Of a DNA stretch of 64,000 nt, positions 11,974 to 23,552 are shown one piece after another; position 1 is the first letter of the stretch, and every line of letters starts with the position of its first letter. Below the pieces are notes generated by a model. That model searched no databases and was not told the origin of the DNA. It saw nothing but the letters and a program-made list of their open reading frames with translations. The position numbers and the translations under genes were made by a program. Source of the DNA: Macrocybe gigantea (taxonomy: Eukaryota; Basidiomycota; Agaricomycetes; Agaricales; Callistosporiaceae); assembly GCA_011319805.1 (NCBI GenBank), contig SJRY01000038.1:310001-374000 (forward strand), written 5' to 3'.

Positions 11974-12957
11974 TGCGGCTGACCGAGGTACAAGAATAAG
12001 AAGCAGGATGCCTACAAGGCTTTCTAGGCCGTACTGCGATTTGCGCTCCGTTTTTACATGTGATGATTTCTGTGAGGGGCTGTAAGTAATGCGTTGAAAG
12101 AATTTCAATTTCTGGAAGAGCTGGCTTACTGATCAGGTCAAATTCCGTGCGACAACGTGAGAGCACATGAGAGTTCTTGTGAACGGTCTCGACGCCATGC
12201 TCTTCATCGATAAGTGCACACTTTCAGTGATCCACATAGCTGCTCATCGTCGAGACTGAAACGCGCTGCTCATCGTGAAGAGTCATACAAATAATTGTAA
12301 ATAAAGCTTAGCCGTTATAAAAATTTCTGTTGTCTTTTTCACTATCCGCCGTTCCGGTTTTTCTCTAGCTTGATGGTGCGTTTATCTCTGTCAGTCTCGT
12401 TGCAAAATGGTTCTTCTATGATGTCTGCGAAAAAACTTATCTACATTGTCCAACATGTCTGTCAGGCGTGGTTGACGACTTTCCTCTATGCTCTGAACAT
12501 TTTGTTCTCAAACTTCCAACGAGCATGATACTGACGTCTCTCCTTCTTCCTAGTCCTGGCTGTGTCGTCGAATGCATACTCCATAGTCGTTGAGAAGCAT
12601 GTACATTATCACCTGCAATGGTAACGATTATCACGCAGAACCATGAACTCGACTTCTTTTTGCTAGTCTAAGACGAGAACCATGGCCCACGACCGGTATT
12701 TCATTTTTCCAACGCATATGATCCGCCGAATCCATGATCACAAATCACGCGACGTTCTATGGTGGGGCCAAAGAGCGAGAGTGCTCTAAAGGTGACTTGC
12801 ATTTGGGAATTGACGTCCGTTCGTCGCAGGTGCAGCCTGAGTAAGTCGACCCCTAACGGGGCTTCCGCGCCATCATATAATAGGCAATCGCTGTGCTTTC
12901 TGTAAGGATTGATTCTACTATCATCCCACTCTGCACAGACACGTAGAATCTAAAGTC
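11974..12957. promoter_or_regulatory. Divergent promoter region between reductase and dioxygenase genes
   Basis: A 984-base region between the start codons of two divergent genes for consecutive pathway steps. It has no supported gene. A TATAAAA-like element lies near 12316. The arrangement suggests co-regulation of ring cleavage and maleylacetate reduction. No specific factor site is identified. Confidence 0.5.
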
Positions 12958-14460
12958 ATGACGCCCATCGCAGTCGCAGCCGACAACGAACCCGCCTTGC
13001 AGGCCGCCAAGCGCGCCGCCGAACACGGCATCGACCTCTCCAAGCTGCCCAACATTGTCGACATGTCCGCCAACTCGATCACCAACAACGTCCATCTGAT
13101 CAACTCGAACTGTTCGTTTCTGCCCGACCTTGTCGCTCTTCGCTTTTTTTCCTTCTATTGTTTATTAAAGATGTGCGGTAGGCCCGGATGAGCGGATGAA
13201 GGTCGTGTTCAAGAGCCTAGTGCGTCTCGCCTTCTGCCGGCCGTCTCAGGCGATCCTTATGAAGCTTTGGTGTACGGCTAGGTCAATCATCTGCACGACT
13301 TTGTGCGCGAAACTTCGCTTACAACGGAAGAATGGATGTCAGTCTGCTTGTCCTCCTTAGCTTCACCATCCCGACGAACGAGAGTACTGTAGGACTGCGA
13401 TCAAGTTTCTGACGGAGACTGGCAAGATGTGCTCCGACATCCGGCAAGGTAACAATGATCCGTTCATTCATTTCAAGGATGACATGATATACGCCCCATT
13501 GCTGCAGAGTTCATCCTCCTCTCCGACGTGCTGGGTGTCTCGACGCTCGTGGACACGATCAACCACCCAAAACCGCCTGGCGCGACAGAGGCAACCGTCC
13601 TCGGTCCCTTCTTCACAGAAGATGCTCACGATGGTACTGCAGCACGTTTTTGATTCCACCTTGTGTATCAGACTGAGGCAGGTCGTCAGTCCAACTTGGT
13701 GACACCATTGCCTCGGAAGGCAGGGGCGACTACCTCTTCGTCGAAGGGCGTGTTCTGGACACGAAGGGTAACCCTATCCCCAATGCTGTGATCAACACAT
13801 GGGAAACGGACTCGTTTGGTTTGTACGACACCCAATACAGCAATCGTGACGAGCCGGACTGCAGAGGCAGACTCCGTGCAGCGGAAGATGGATCTTACTC
13901 GTTCAGAGCCGTCGTGTGAGATTGCTCCACATTCTTCCTACCGCTCCAACTTCATCATTTCCTCTGTCCGTGCTTCCAGTCCGGTGGCGTATCCGATCCC
14001 AGCGATGGAACGGTCGGCACTCTGATCAAGAAACTAGGCAGACATGTCTTTCGACCTGCTCACCTCCATATTATGATTGAAGTGCGTCGATTTTGTCCCT
14101 CCGTTCAGGACGGCTTGAAAAGGCTGAAACTCTGATTCTCTCGTTTCTCAGGCTCCGGGGTACGATAAACTTGTCACGGCTCTGTATTTCAAAGGCGATC
14201 CCTACATCACGAGCGACGCAGTATTTGGTGTGCGCACCTCCTTGATCGTCGTAAGTACTTTAGACTAGGTTTACCTACCAGGTATTCAAATCGTCGTTAC
14301 TCTTCAGGGCACCGAAAAAGTGACAGACACGTCTCTAACTTTGGCCCGCGGGTTCAAGGAAGCGAGATCGCATGCATATCTGAAGCAAGACTTCGTCTTG
14401 GCAACTTTGGAGGAGGTCGAACAAACCAAGGAGGCGCGCAGGGAGACAGGGTTTGCTTAA
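12958..14460 (+). CDS. Hydroxyquinol 1,2-dioxygenase (intradiol ring-cleavage)
   Basis: Non-heme Fe(III) enzyme that opens hydroxyquinol (1,2,4-trihydroxybenzene) to maleylacetate. Nine exons (12958-13111, 13182-13219, 13282-13337, 13393-13448, 13508-13633, 13690-13915, 13980-14081, 14152-14250, 14308-14460) give about 336 residues. The N-terminal helical domain reads HLHDFVRETSLTTEEWM. The intradiol signature runs from VEGRVLDTKG to GLYD. The expected iron ligands are Tyr in GLYD, Tyr in AYPIP and two His in RPAHLHIM. One base is missing at about 14000, between AYPIP and SDGTVG. The Tyr-to-His spacing fits once it is restored. Hydroxyquinol rather than catechol preference is inferred from resemblance and the adjacent maleylacetate reductase. 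Confidence 0.88.
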
Positions 14461-14789
14461 ATCAGATACGGACGAGACTGCACTCGCGTCTCCTACCTAT
14501 TATTTGTAACATATGCTTGTATCAGTCCGATTATCTGAAGATGTGGGTGATATGGAAGCCGACCGGGCCGGATTATGATTGCGGTAGACGTTGTTCCGAC
14601 GGACGTATTTTACCGACAATGTTTCTTCCGCTCGCTCATGCGGACCCGGGAAATATATTCGACGACGACCATGCACGGGAAAGTGCTTAAAGAAACCACC
14701 AGAACTCGTTATTCTCCCGTCTGACCGCACATTACCATTTGCTCGATACCCACATAGCCCCTTCCCTCATTTCTCCACAAAACCTGGTC
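14461..14789. promoter_or_regulatory. Intergenic region ahead of the quinate dehydrogenase gene
   Basis: The 329 bases between two genes in the same direction hold the dioxygenase 3' end and the dehydrogenase promoter. Nothing else is recognised. Confidence 0.4.
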
Positions 14790-16178
14790 ATGGCATTCGC
14801 ATCGGTAGACGCGACCGCGAACGCCAAGGCGCCCCAGCGGCCAGCCCCGCCTTCGGGCAAGAAGTTCTACCTCTTCGGTTACCCGATCGCGCACTCTGCC
14901 GCGCCGGCGTTGCACAACACTTGCTTCCGTGCGTGGAAGGACGCTGAGCGGCCTAACACGTACGAGCTCTGGCCGACCAGCAAAGTCACGGAGGAGGCGC
15001 TCGAGGCACTTCGGAGTGAAGAGTGCGGCGGTGCTGCGTGAGTCTTTTTCTTTTTTTTTTCCCGCCATCGGAGCGTATAGGGACGTTCGTCTTGGACTGA
15101 TTGCGACATGACCAGTGTGACCATGCCATCAAGGCGTCAATGCTGTCGTATCTGGATGAGATCTCGCCAGAAAGCAAAGCAACAGACGCATGCAACACCA
15201 TCGTCAAGGTCTCCACGCCCGGCGGCATCAAGCTCGTCGGGCAGAACACCGACAGTACGTTTCCCCAATTCCAATCTGTTAAAATTCCTCTCACAGGCCT
15301 CCCCCTGCTTAGTCCTTGGCGTACGCAATGCGCTCCTGCGCACCGTGCGGCTGCAATTTCCTGACGTGGCCATCTCCTCAGAGGCCTCATTCCCGCCGTC
15401 CGTGCGCGGCGCGGCGCTGGTCATCGGCGGCGGCGCGACTACGCGCTCTGCGGCACATGCGCTGACGCTTCTCGGGCTTAGTCCTATCTTCCTCATCAAC
15501 CGCGACGTAGAAGAGATCCGCGCCGTGCAGTGCGCGATGCCACACCTCAGCGACAAGGGCGCGCTCGTGCATCTGCGGAACCCAGAGGACGTAGAGAGGT
15601 ACCTAGCCCAGCCGGATTCGCCGAGACTGCTCATGGCTGTCGGCGCTATTCGTGAGTCGCTTTTGTTCTGCTCTTGCTCTCTTAGATATCGACCGATGGT
15701 GTTCTCTCAGCGGCGTTTGCGCCTGTGACGTTTGAGGAGCGGCTGGTGTATACCACAGCGTCGGCCGTGCTTACTCTTCCGTACATTAAGCCTACGGATC
15801 CCTCAGAGGCACTTCCCATCCCAAACAAGCGAATATTTCTCGAAATGGCCGTACGTCCACCCGCCGCACGCACTTCTTCCTCGTTTACTAACGGCCAAAT
15901 GATTTCAGTACAAGCCCCGGCTGACGCCTATGCTCCAAGTCGCTCGCGCACATGGCTGGGATGGCATTGACGGCGTACAGGCTGTGATCGAGCAGGGCCT
16001 CGCGCAGCAGCGGATGTGGTACACCTCCACGCCCACGATCCAGGTCGGCAGCGACGCGAGTGTCCTCGGTGCGGGCGTCGACTTGCCTGCGCGAGAGGTG
16101 TGCGAGAACATGAAGGACGTCGTCGTGGATGGAAGGAAGTTGATCGGGCCGCGGGGCGGGATCACGCGCCTGTGTTGA
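14790..16178 (+). CDS. Quinate/shikimate 5-dehydrogenase-like protein
   Basis: Shikimate dehydrogenase family, here probably oxidising quinate (or shikimate) with NAD(P). Five exons (14790-15037, 15116-15254, 15313-15651, 15711-15850, 15909-16178) give about 378 residues. The substrate domain has FGYPIAHSAAPALHN and VTMP-x-K. Asp of the catalytic Lys/Asp pair is in GQNTDILG. The Rossmann domain has VIGGGATTRSAAHAL. The C-terminal part LQVARAHGWDGIDG is typical of fungal quinate-type enzymes. One base is missing at 15127/15128, inside VTMP. Restoring it makes the coding length divisible by three. It lies tail to tail with the dehydroquinase, which supports a catabolic rather than a biosynthetic role. 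Confidence 0.82.
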
Positions 16179-16399
16179 AGAACTGATTCTGTGCAATGTA
16201 TACTATAAGATTCCACAATTTTCCCGCTGTTTCTCGTTGTGATTGTGAGGACTGAGCTATTTTAAATATATATTTTTTCCAATGAAGCAGTACACCTCAT
16301 GTACACTTTTTATGCTTGTACCCTCTTGAATGTAGTGGCGACAAAGTGAGTCGCGTACTCTGTTTCGGGGTTTCGAATCAGAAACGCAGAGGACCGAAT

Positions 16400-16880
16400 T
16401 TAGCCAAACCCACCGTATCCTTTAGGACCAAGCCCCGCGATGACCGCGACAGCCTTGTCAGAGAGGTAGGAATGGTGCCGGAACGCCTCACGCGCATGGA
16501 CGTTCGAGATGTGCAGCTCGACAACGGAATGGATACGCCAGACAACGCATCCCTTATCGCTACAGACGTGTGAGTGTACGCGCCTGACAGCACCCAGGTC
16601 AGTCGCATCCTTCATTAATATCTAACAAACCCGAAAGACCTCACCGGCATTGATGACGATCCCGTCGACGCCTTCGAGACGGGCCTGGTGGATTCTATCC
16701 ACGATCGCGCCCTCGTGGTTGCTCTGAAACGCCTCGAACCGTGCGCCCTCCTTCTCCGCGACGGCCTTTGCTCGAGCGACGATATCCACCAGCGTGTCGG
16801 CGCCGTAGATGCCGGCTCGCGCGTGCCCAGGAGGTTCAGGTTAGGCCCGTTGATAGGAGAATGGAAACACCGAAAGACAT
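16400..16880 (-). CDS. Type II 3-dehydroquinate dehydratase (catabolic)
   Basis: Converts 3-dehydroquinate to 3-dehydroshikimate. Two exons (16880-16645 and 16583-16400) give about 140 residues, slightly short of the usual 150. The family motifs appear in order: [21 protein letters not shown] (catalytic Tyr), [41 protein letters not shown] and HHSYLSDKA. They fall in different frames because single bases are missing near 16854, 16811 and 16523. The end (GYGGFG) is truncated compared with relatives. Fungi make aromatic amino acids with a type I domain in AROM, so a separate type II enzyme points to quinate degradation. Confidence 0.82.
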
Positions 16881-17410
16881 GGCTCTAGGACGAGGCTTTT
16901 GCGGGGAAATCTGGAGCCTGAATGCGGGCGCCAATGAACAGCTAGCATGGTATATCCGATTTCTGGAGACGTAAAGTGCGTCACGGAGGGGAATATCTTT
17001 AATTTCATCCACGTGACTTTGTCGGAAGGGTGTTCTTCCGCTCACCAGCCACAATCATCCTTCTCGCAGAGCCGCCCTTGGCCGTCTCTGTCATGACTGG
17101 CTTGGCTTTGGACGGCTATGGCGTTTCAAACTCAAACCTCATCAGTTGTTCACCGGCATGAAGTAACTGCTGGCGTGGGGCCTCGTAAAGATGCGGACCG
17201 GGTGCGACATTGGAGGACAGGTCTGTCTCCAACCTAGGTGAGAGCGGAAAAAAGTATTTTTGTGCTGATGGTCTCAGATGGTCTCCCACCGCATCCAGAC
17301 TGGTGCAGCTTGGGCGAGATTCTGTGTTTCTCTCACACTTCTGCTTCGCTGTCAAGGCATAAAAAGGCGCCCACGGCTGCTAGAATCCTCTCGTCCTGCT
17401 AGCACTGACG
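16881..17410. promoter_or_regulatory. Divergent promoter between dehydroquinase and SnoaL-like genes
   Basis: The 530 bases between two divergent start codons hold no supported gene. Shared regulation of the two genes is plausible from the arrangement. No binding motif is assigned. Confidence 0.4.
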
Positions 17411-18249
17411 ATGCCGGACCTCCACTCCCTACCTGCCGGCACGCGCCCCGAACATGCGATCCGAAACAACGGCCCAGATGACCTTGCCTTGGAGCGATTC
17501 AAGTTGAGAGAGTTGGCGGAAGGATGGCCCATGTACCGGTCAGGATCCTAAGCTTTATCTTGCCTCTGTTCTCCCTTTCCGAACGCAATTTCGATGCTAC
17601 CATCCTCACAGCGATGCGCGCGAGTGGGAAAACTTCCGGTCGATATTCCACCCTGGCGCGTTCGTGTATACGACCTGGACGGGCCGCACGCCGATTGAAG
17701 ACTTCATCAAGGCGTCGCAGGATGGGATGGACAATGGCGCGTTCATCATGCATCGCATCCACGGCTCCTCTGTGGACCTTGCCGGCACTCGCGCAGCGCT
17801 TCGAACTTCCACCCGACAAGTAACCCCTTTCTTATTCTCCTCCGAGATACGGTCACGAGCGTTATTTCCAAAGAATTCTGGTCGACGCGGAATCCGATTG
17901 CAGGCGAATATTCTACCCCGTTCCGCGACTCCGCGACTCCTGACCGCATTCGCACAGATTCTGCATGTTCTTCGAGAAAGACGATACGGGCAAGTGGGGC
18001 GCGCGCTATGTCCGCCACTTCTATGAAAAGGACAAGCTCATCCCCGTCGACCCGCGACGTGTGCCCGCACTTGATGACGAGAAGTTGATGACGTTTCCGT
18101 CCGGCTACCGGTACCTTGGCTATTGCCAGGAGGCCTGTATGCCTGGGATCAAAGTCAAGCGGGACATGCCTGGTATCCGAGGGGAGGAGCACGATCAGCT
18201 TCTACGCCAGGTCAAGGCTTGGCTGGACGGAGAAGATGTAGACATTTAA
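17411..18249 (+). CDS. SnoaL-like (NTF2-fold) protein of the aromatic cluster
   Basis: Four exons (17411-17538, 17612-17819, 17874-17903, 17958-18249) give about 219 residues of the SnoaL-like/NTF2 superfamily, which includes cyclases and dehydratases such as scytalone dehydratase. Visible landmarks are [47 protein letters not shown] and [20 protein letters not shown]. The frame shifts between GSSVDLAG and QRFEL (about 17775-17795), and a few residues seem lost compared with relatives I recall. The third intron would start with GC. Substrate is unknown. Its position between dehydroquinase and permease makes it a candidate for the dehydroshikimate dehydration step. Confidence 0.7.
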
Positions 18250-19619
18250 TGGCTTGCAAAGCGCAATGTGCTGTATTAGGCCTACGGCTTCCAAAGTATG
18301 AGCTGCGCATGGTGTCTCAACCTCTGCATTATTTTATCCGAACCCTTTGTTGCTAACCACCGACTCGGGCGACGTGGCAAGTGATCGCCCATCGGGTGAT
18401 GAAATTTTCATCCTCCAATTTCATTTGGGGCAGGAAGCCAGACCTGAAAAAGGAGAGCTCGGATGATTGGTCTTTCGATCTTTCCTTCCTTTACTAGTAG
18501 CGTTCGTTTAGGAGCTATGATGACTGTGCGCACTTGTACCACAGTTCAAAACTCTGTTCCGTCTGTCAGGGCAAGATCCTGTGCAAGAGCACGCTGCTTG
18601 GTAGCATGCCCCGCCTATGCGAATGCGGGCGCCGCTGACGAGGTTAAACGCAAAAGCACATTCCCTACCCCTGAACCGCTGAAAGGAGGATTGACGAGAA
18701 CGGGGCCGGGTCGCAGTCTTTGAACTCTGCTTTGATCGATGGCGCTGCAAGGCGTGCAGTTTATCCGACCATGTTCGAGTTGAATGCTGGTAGTAATACG
18801 TCTAATTCTGTGGCGGTTGTCGATTTGACTTACCAAGGGTGGGGCCCAGAATGCTCTTTTGTGCCCATTGCAACTTGATGTGCATTCCATAATATAATCT
18901 CTGTTGCTTAAAGTAATGCTTAAAATCACCTAGAGATCCTTGGGCAGAGGTTTATACTTTTTCGTTTAACGCCCTCATCTTTCCTCGCTCTCGTCGTCAG
19001 TGATGGAGTATGGAAGTGAGCTTGCCATTTACAGGCTTTCCCGATCAGATGATAAAAACGAATTACAAATTTCTACGCGCCCATTGGTCGCCATTTCATC
19101 CACCAGCTTACAACCCAACCACGCTGGTGATCACAGAGCTAGAAGACGCGGAAATTTCATGTCCCGTAAGTATGTGAAGCAGTTCAACGACGTCTCGTAG
19201 CCCCTTTCTAATTCGTAGATTGACTAGTTGCCTGCCACATTTTTAGATCTGTGATGTGACTGGCTCTTTGCAGGGCCGTATGTACCTTTCCTGCGCCAAA
19301 TCGGCTTTCTGCAAGGGGGGGCCCTGAACTTCTCCACATGACACGTCAATTTGTAGACGGAAGAACCCTCATCCGGAGCGCAATGTCGCTCTCTGAATCC
19401 CCGCAATTCCCAATTTTTTTTCCCTTCCCTGATCCAATCACAACCCCAGACGGGGGTACGTAGGACGCTCCGTCCCCTTGGCCTACAAATAGGACACTCC
19501 TTTCGCAACCCGAGGTTTCCTCTCGCGGCTTCTCTCCCCAACATTCCTTTTCGCACCCCCACCCGACCGCGAAAAGAATCCAAGAAGTCCGACTCCATTT
19601 TCCCTTGAAGATCGTCAAC
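18250..19619. other. Intergenic region ahead of the permease gene
   Basis: About 1.4 kb with no recognised coding exon. The last 250 bases are pyrimidine rich and probably hold the permease promoter and leader. A long minus-strand open frame (19224-19787) overlaps the permease start and is taken as a shadow. Confidence 0.45.
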
Positions 19620-21896
19620 ATGGGCAGGTTTTCTCGCGTCGAAGATAGACCTACACCCCCGAGGTGTACAACTGGAGGGTCTACGCCTCGGCCATGATCG
19701 CGACGTTTGCCGCCGCCATGATTGGGTACGTGTCTCGCGATACTCCGTTGAAGGAAACGTGCCGTTTCGTTTACCTCTACGCTCCACAGTTATGATTCCG
19801 CTTTCATCGGCACTTCCATATCCCTTGCGAGTTTCAAGGAGGAGTTCAAGCTCACGACCAAGAGTGCTGCCGAATTCAACCTCATCTCTGCTAACATCGT
19901 CTCTCTATACCAAGCAGGGTACGTGGAGCCACGCCTACGCTCCCACCCATAGCCGTTTGACGTGTCATTTCTACTACCAGTTGCTTTTTTGGTGCTATCT
20001 TTGGATATCCGGTCGGCTACTTCTGGGGTCGCAAGTGGGGACTGTTGTCGACCAGCGCTCTCTTTGTAGTTGGTGCTGTTCTTCAAATTGCTGCATCGTG
20101 CGTATATGTTGTGTTTACCTTTATGCGTCTTTGCTGATTGCTCATTTCTTTCGTTATAGGTCGAAAACGGGTCTTGGCATCATCTACGCCGGACGCGTCA
20201 TCGTCGGTCTCGCCATTGGCGGAGCTTCTAACCTTGCGGTACGTCTTTTTTCGACATAAATAAATGTGCAGCTCGGCATGCTCTACTTTCTTTAGCCTAT
20301 ATATGTCGCCGAGATATCACCCCCTGCAATCCGTGGGCGTTTGATTGGATTGTACGAGCTCTGCTGGCAAATCGGTGGCGTCGTCGGTACAGAACCGCTC
20401 CCTCGCGTTCGCAATTGATCATTCCGCTCACACAGAGACAAACAGGCTTCTGGATAAATTATGGGGCGAACCAGCACATCAAGCCCGGTCACAAACAGTG
20501 GCTCGTTGCATTCGCCGTTCAGATGATCGTACGTCCACTCGCGCGTGAAACATTGCGCGAGGCCGCTCACAGATCGGTTTTTTGCCCATTACAGCCTGGC
20601 GGCTTGCTCTTCGTAGGTTCGCTCTTCCTGACTGAATCGCCCGCTGGTTGGCGTCGCGCGACCGCAACGAGCAAGCGAAAAGAACCTCGCGTACCTCCGC
20701 AACCTCCCCGAGGACCACACTTACGTCGTCGAGGAGTTCCGATCGATCGAGGCCGCCATTGCGCACGAGCGTGGCCTCGCCGGCGCCGGTTTCTTCGGAC
20801 CTGTCAAGACCGTCTTCAGCAACAAGAACCTCGTGTACAGGCTGCTCATTGGCTCGAGTCTGTTCGCTTGGCAGAATGCTACTGGTATTAATGCTATCAA
20901 CTACTACTCGTCAGTGAACGGTTGAATTCGCGTCTCTGATCTTGTTATTGACTGAGGCCGACGGTCCTTAGACCTACTATCTTCAAGTCCATCGGGATCA
21001 AAGGCACTAGCACGTCATTGCTGACGACTGGTGTGTTCGGAATCAGTAAGGAGCTCTCCTGGTAGTCGTTTTGCTGTCTCTCAATTACACGTTTGTTAGT
21101 CAAGTTGTTTGGTGCGCTCGTCTGGCTTTGTGGCTCGTCGACTACCTGGGACGCCGACCCCTCCTCTTCATTGGCTCTATCGGAGGATCCATATCGATGT
21201 TCTACCTCGCTGCTTACATCAAAATCGCGAACCCCGCTGCAAAGAAATCGACAACAATTGACGCAGGAGGAAGGAGTGCCAGTACGTTGTGCTCTTTTGC
21301 TTTTCTTTTTCGCCCGAGGCTCATTCTTGGCGTTTCAGTCGCGTTCTTCTACATCTGGACGATATTCTATTCGCCGTCATGGAACGGAACCCCTGGGTCG
21401 TCACTGCCGAGTTCTTCCCCCAACACGTCCGAACGTTCACACAAGCGTGCATGGCCGCGTCGAACTGGCTCTATGGGTGAGTCGGCACGGTCGCTTACTG
21501 TCCTTCAAAGAACTTCATTGATCGTCTGAATGCTCTTACAGTTTCCTCATTGCGCGCTTCACACCGCAGATGTTCGCCAAGATGAGCTATGGCGTCTACC
21601 TATTCTTCGCGTCACTGATGGTCCTCTCCATCGTCTACGTCTACGTACGTCTCTACGCTTTTTTTGTCTTTTTTAAAAAAAGCTCGCTCTGATCCGTCCG
21701 ACAGTTCCTTCTTCCTGAGACCAAACAAGTTCCCCTGGAACGCATGGAAGAGCTGTTCGCACCCGGCCTCAAGCCTTGGCAGGCACACGACGTTGTCATG
21801 AGGGGCATCCACGAGGCCAACGCCGCGCGGAAGATGGCAGAGGAATCCAACGATTCGTTCGAGAAGTCGTCAGGCAAGCATCTCGAGAGCGTATAA
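19620..21896 (+). CDS. Quinate permease-type MFS sugar transporter
   Basis: Twelve-span proton symporter of the sugar porter family, closest to fungal quinate permeases (QutD/Qa-y). Twelve exons between 19620 and 21896 give about 537 residues once five single-base gaps are allowed for (near 19656-19660, 20640-20642, 20678-20681, 21125-21127 and 21390-21393). Landmarks are WRVYASAMIATFAAAMIGYD, IYVAEISPPAIRGRLIGLYE, GFWINYGANQ, GSLFLTESPRWLASR, YLGRRPLLFIGS and VTAEFFPQHVRTF. All introns are 50-80 nt with consistent phases. The quinate-type features (FWINYG after the fifth helix region) and the neighbouring dehydrogenase and dehydroquinase support quinate import. Confidence 0.85.
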
Positions 21897-22573
21897 CTGA
21901 GAGAGGAATTTTTAAGAAAAAGAGAGAGTGTGTAGTTCTTCTGCAAGGTCATATAGCAGTAGTATTTTTCGTAGGTTCTTGTAATGCAATATATCCACTG
22001 TCTGTCGCAAACAGGTATAGTATAAATATGATTCGATTGGGACAAAATTTACGTGTTGATCACGAATTTACCGGAGAAATGCCCATTGGCTAGAGGCCAT
22101 GTCTTCTCTTCCATGATGGTTTAACCTCGATGACGACTACGATCCACCTCAGACAACGTCCCGAACAAGCCAGGAGACCATGCCTAATTTCAAATGACCC
22201 GTACCAAGACTCGGTGTTGCTGGAGGCTTCATCGGTCTTGGCCTACAAAGAATCTAGGTGGCGTCCACGTTTTCTACGAAGCCCGATCGATAGGGTCCTT
22301 TTCCTGTAGACCTAAACCAGGACCCCTGAAAACTCACCAAAATGCCTGATCCCCCAGTGGTCCTCCTAAACCCTAATAGATCATCTTATCTACGCATCAA
22401 TCTCTCACAAAACAACATCTACAGTAAAGGAAAAGTTCATTTACATTTCATTTCGTTTGATGTTTACGTAGGAAAGCACTTCTCCTATGGTTACAAACGC
22501 AGAGACAAGAGAATCGATAATGTTACGCATTTGTCCATGTTTTTTTTTCTCATTTCGCTTCCGCTCTACCAAT
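21897..22573. other. Convergent intergenic region
   Basis: Lies between the 3' ends of the permease and cyclophilin genes. AT-rich stretches are present. No gene is recognised. Confidence 0.5.
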
Positions 22574-23345
22574 TTACAGCGTTCCGCTGTTCTCGATCTT
22601 GATGGCCTTGCTGGTCTTTCCAGAGGCAGAGCCCTGCTGTTCGATCGTCTTCACGACGTCCAGCCTTCAACGACCTCACCTGTCGATGACGTAATACAAC
22701 ATCAGCGGCACTCCTTGCGCAGGAAAGGGAAGGAACTCACCAAAGACGACATGGGCGCCGTCCAACCAGGAGGTGACGACAGTGGTGATGAAGAACTGCG
22801 AGCCGTTCGTGTTCTTTCCAGCGTTGGCCATGGACAACAAACCCGGCTTGTTGTGCTTGAGTTGGAAATTCTCATCTGCACATCCAGAGATCACGTCGAT
22901 CAGGTCATCAAAAAGGACCGAAAAAGAAAGCGCGCAAGATACGTACCAGCAAACTTCTCGCCGTAGATGGACTTGCCGCCGGTTCCGTCGCCACGCGTAA
23001 AGTCGCCGCCTTGGAGCATGAACTTGGGGATCACACGGTGGAACGTGGAGCCCTTGTACCCAAAGCCGTGTTGGCCGGTCGCCAGCTCACGGAAATTGCG
23101 TGCCGTCTTTGGCACAACGTCGTCAAAAAGTTTGAAAACGATGCGACCTGCAGGCTGGCCGCCGATGCTGATGTCGAACTGGATAGATCATCGATGCGAT
23201 GCGATGAGGAAATGAAAAGAAAACAAATGAATTAGTTGTGAGATCGGAGCTTTCATTCAGGCGATCGGAAAAGAAAATAAAAGATCGGACACCAGCGGGG
23301 AACGGTGCGAAGATCGGAGGAAAGACTCACGAATACGTTGGACAT
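22574..23345 (-). CDS. Cyclophilin-type peptidyl-prolyl isomerase (CypA/Cpr1-like)
   Basis: Cytosolic peptidyl-prolyl cis-trans isomerase. Four exons (23345-23331, 23178-22947, 22875-22741, 22679-22574) give 162 residues, the standard single-domain size. Landmarks are [17 protein letters not shown], the active-site [24 protein letters not shown] and the tryptophan segment [13 protein letters not shown]. One base is missing near 22663: the raw frame gives VVEGW and a stop, while one more C gives VVEGLDVVK and a normal C-terminus. As a housekeeping gene it is unlikely to be dead, so the gap is probably a sequence error. Confidence 0.9.
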
Positions 23346-23552
23346 GATGAAGAGGATGTGGAGGAAAGAGAGATGGGGTCTGAGCGATATGCCAATCAGT
23401 CTCTCTCGTTATAAAACATCCGGCTGTTACCGATCCGTCACATGTCACATGATCATGATATCACAGTTCACCAAACGAGCTCTTCATTCGTTACAGGTCT
23501 AGGAAACAAGTCTGTACAATTCATTACCAGTGGCGATAGGAAATTAGTGGCG

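Noticed and set aside
19224..19787. Minus-strand open frame of 187 codons
   Set aside because: It overlaps the first permease exon and has an Arg/Gly/Ser-rich composition typical of a shadow frame.
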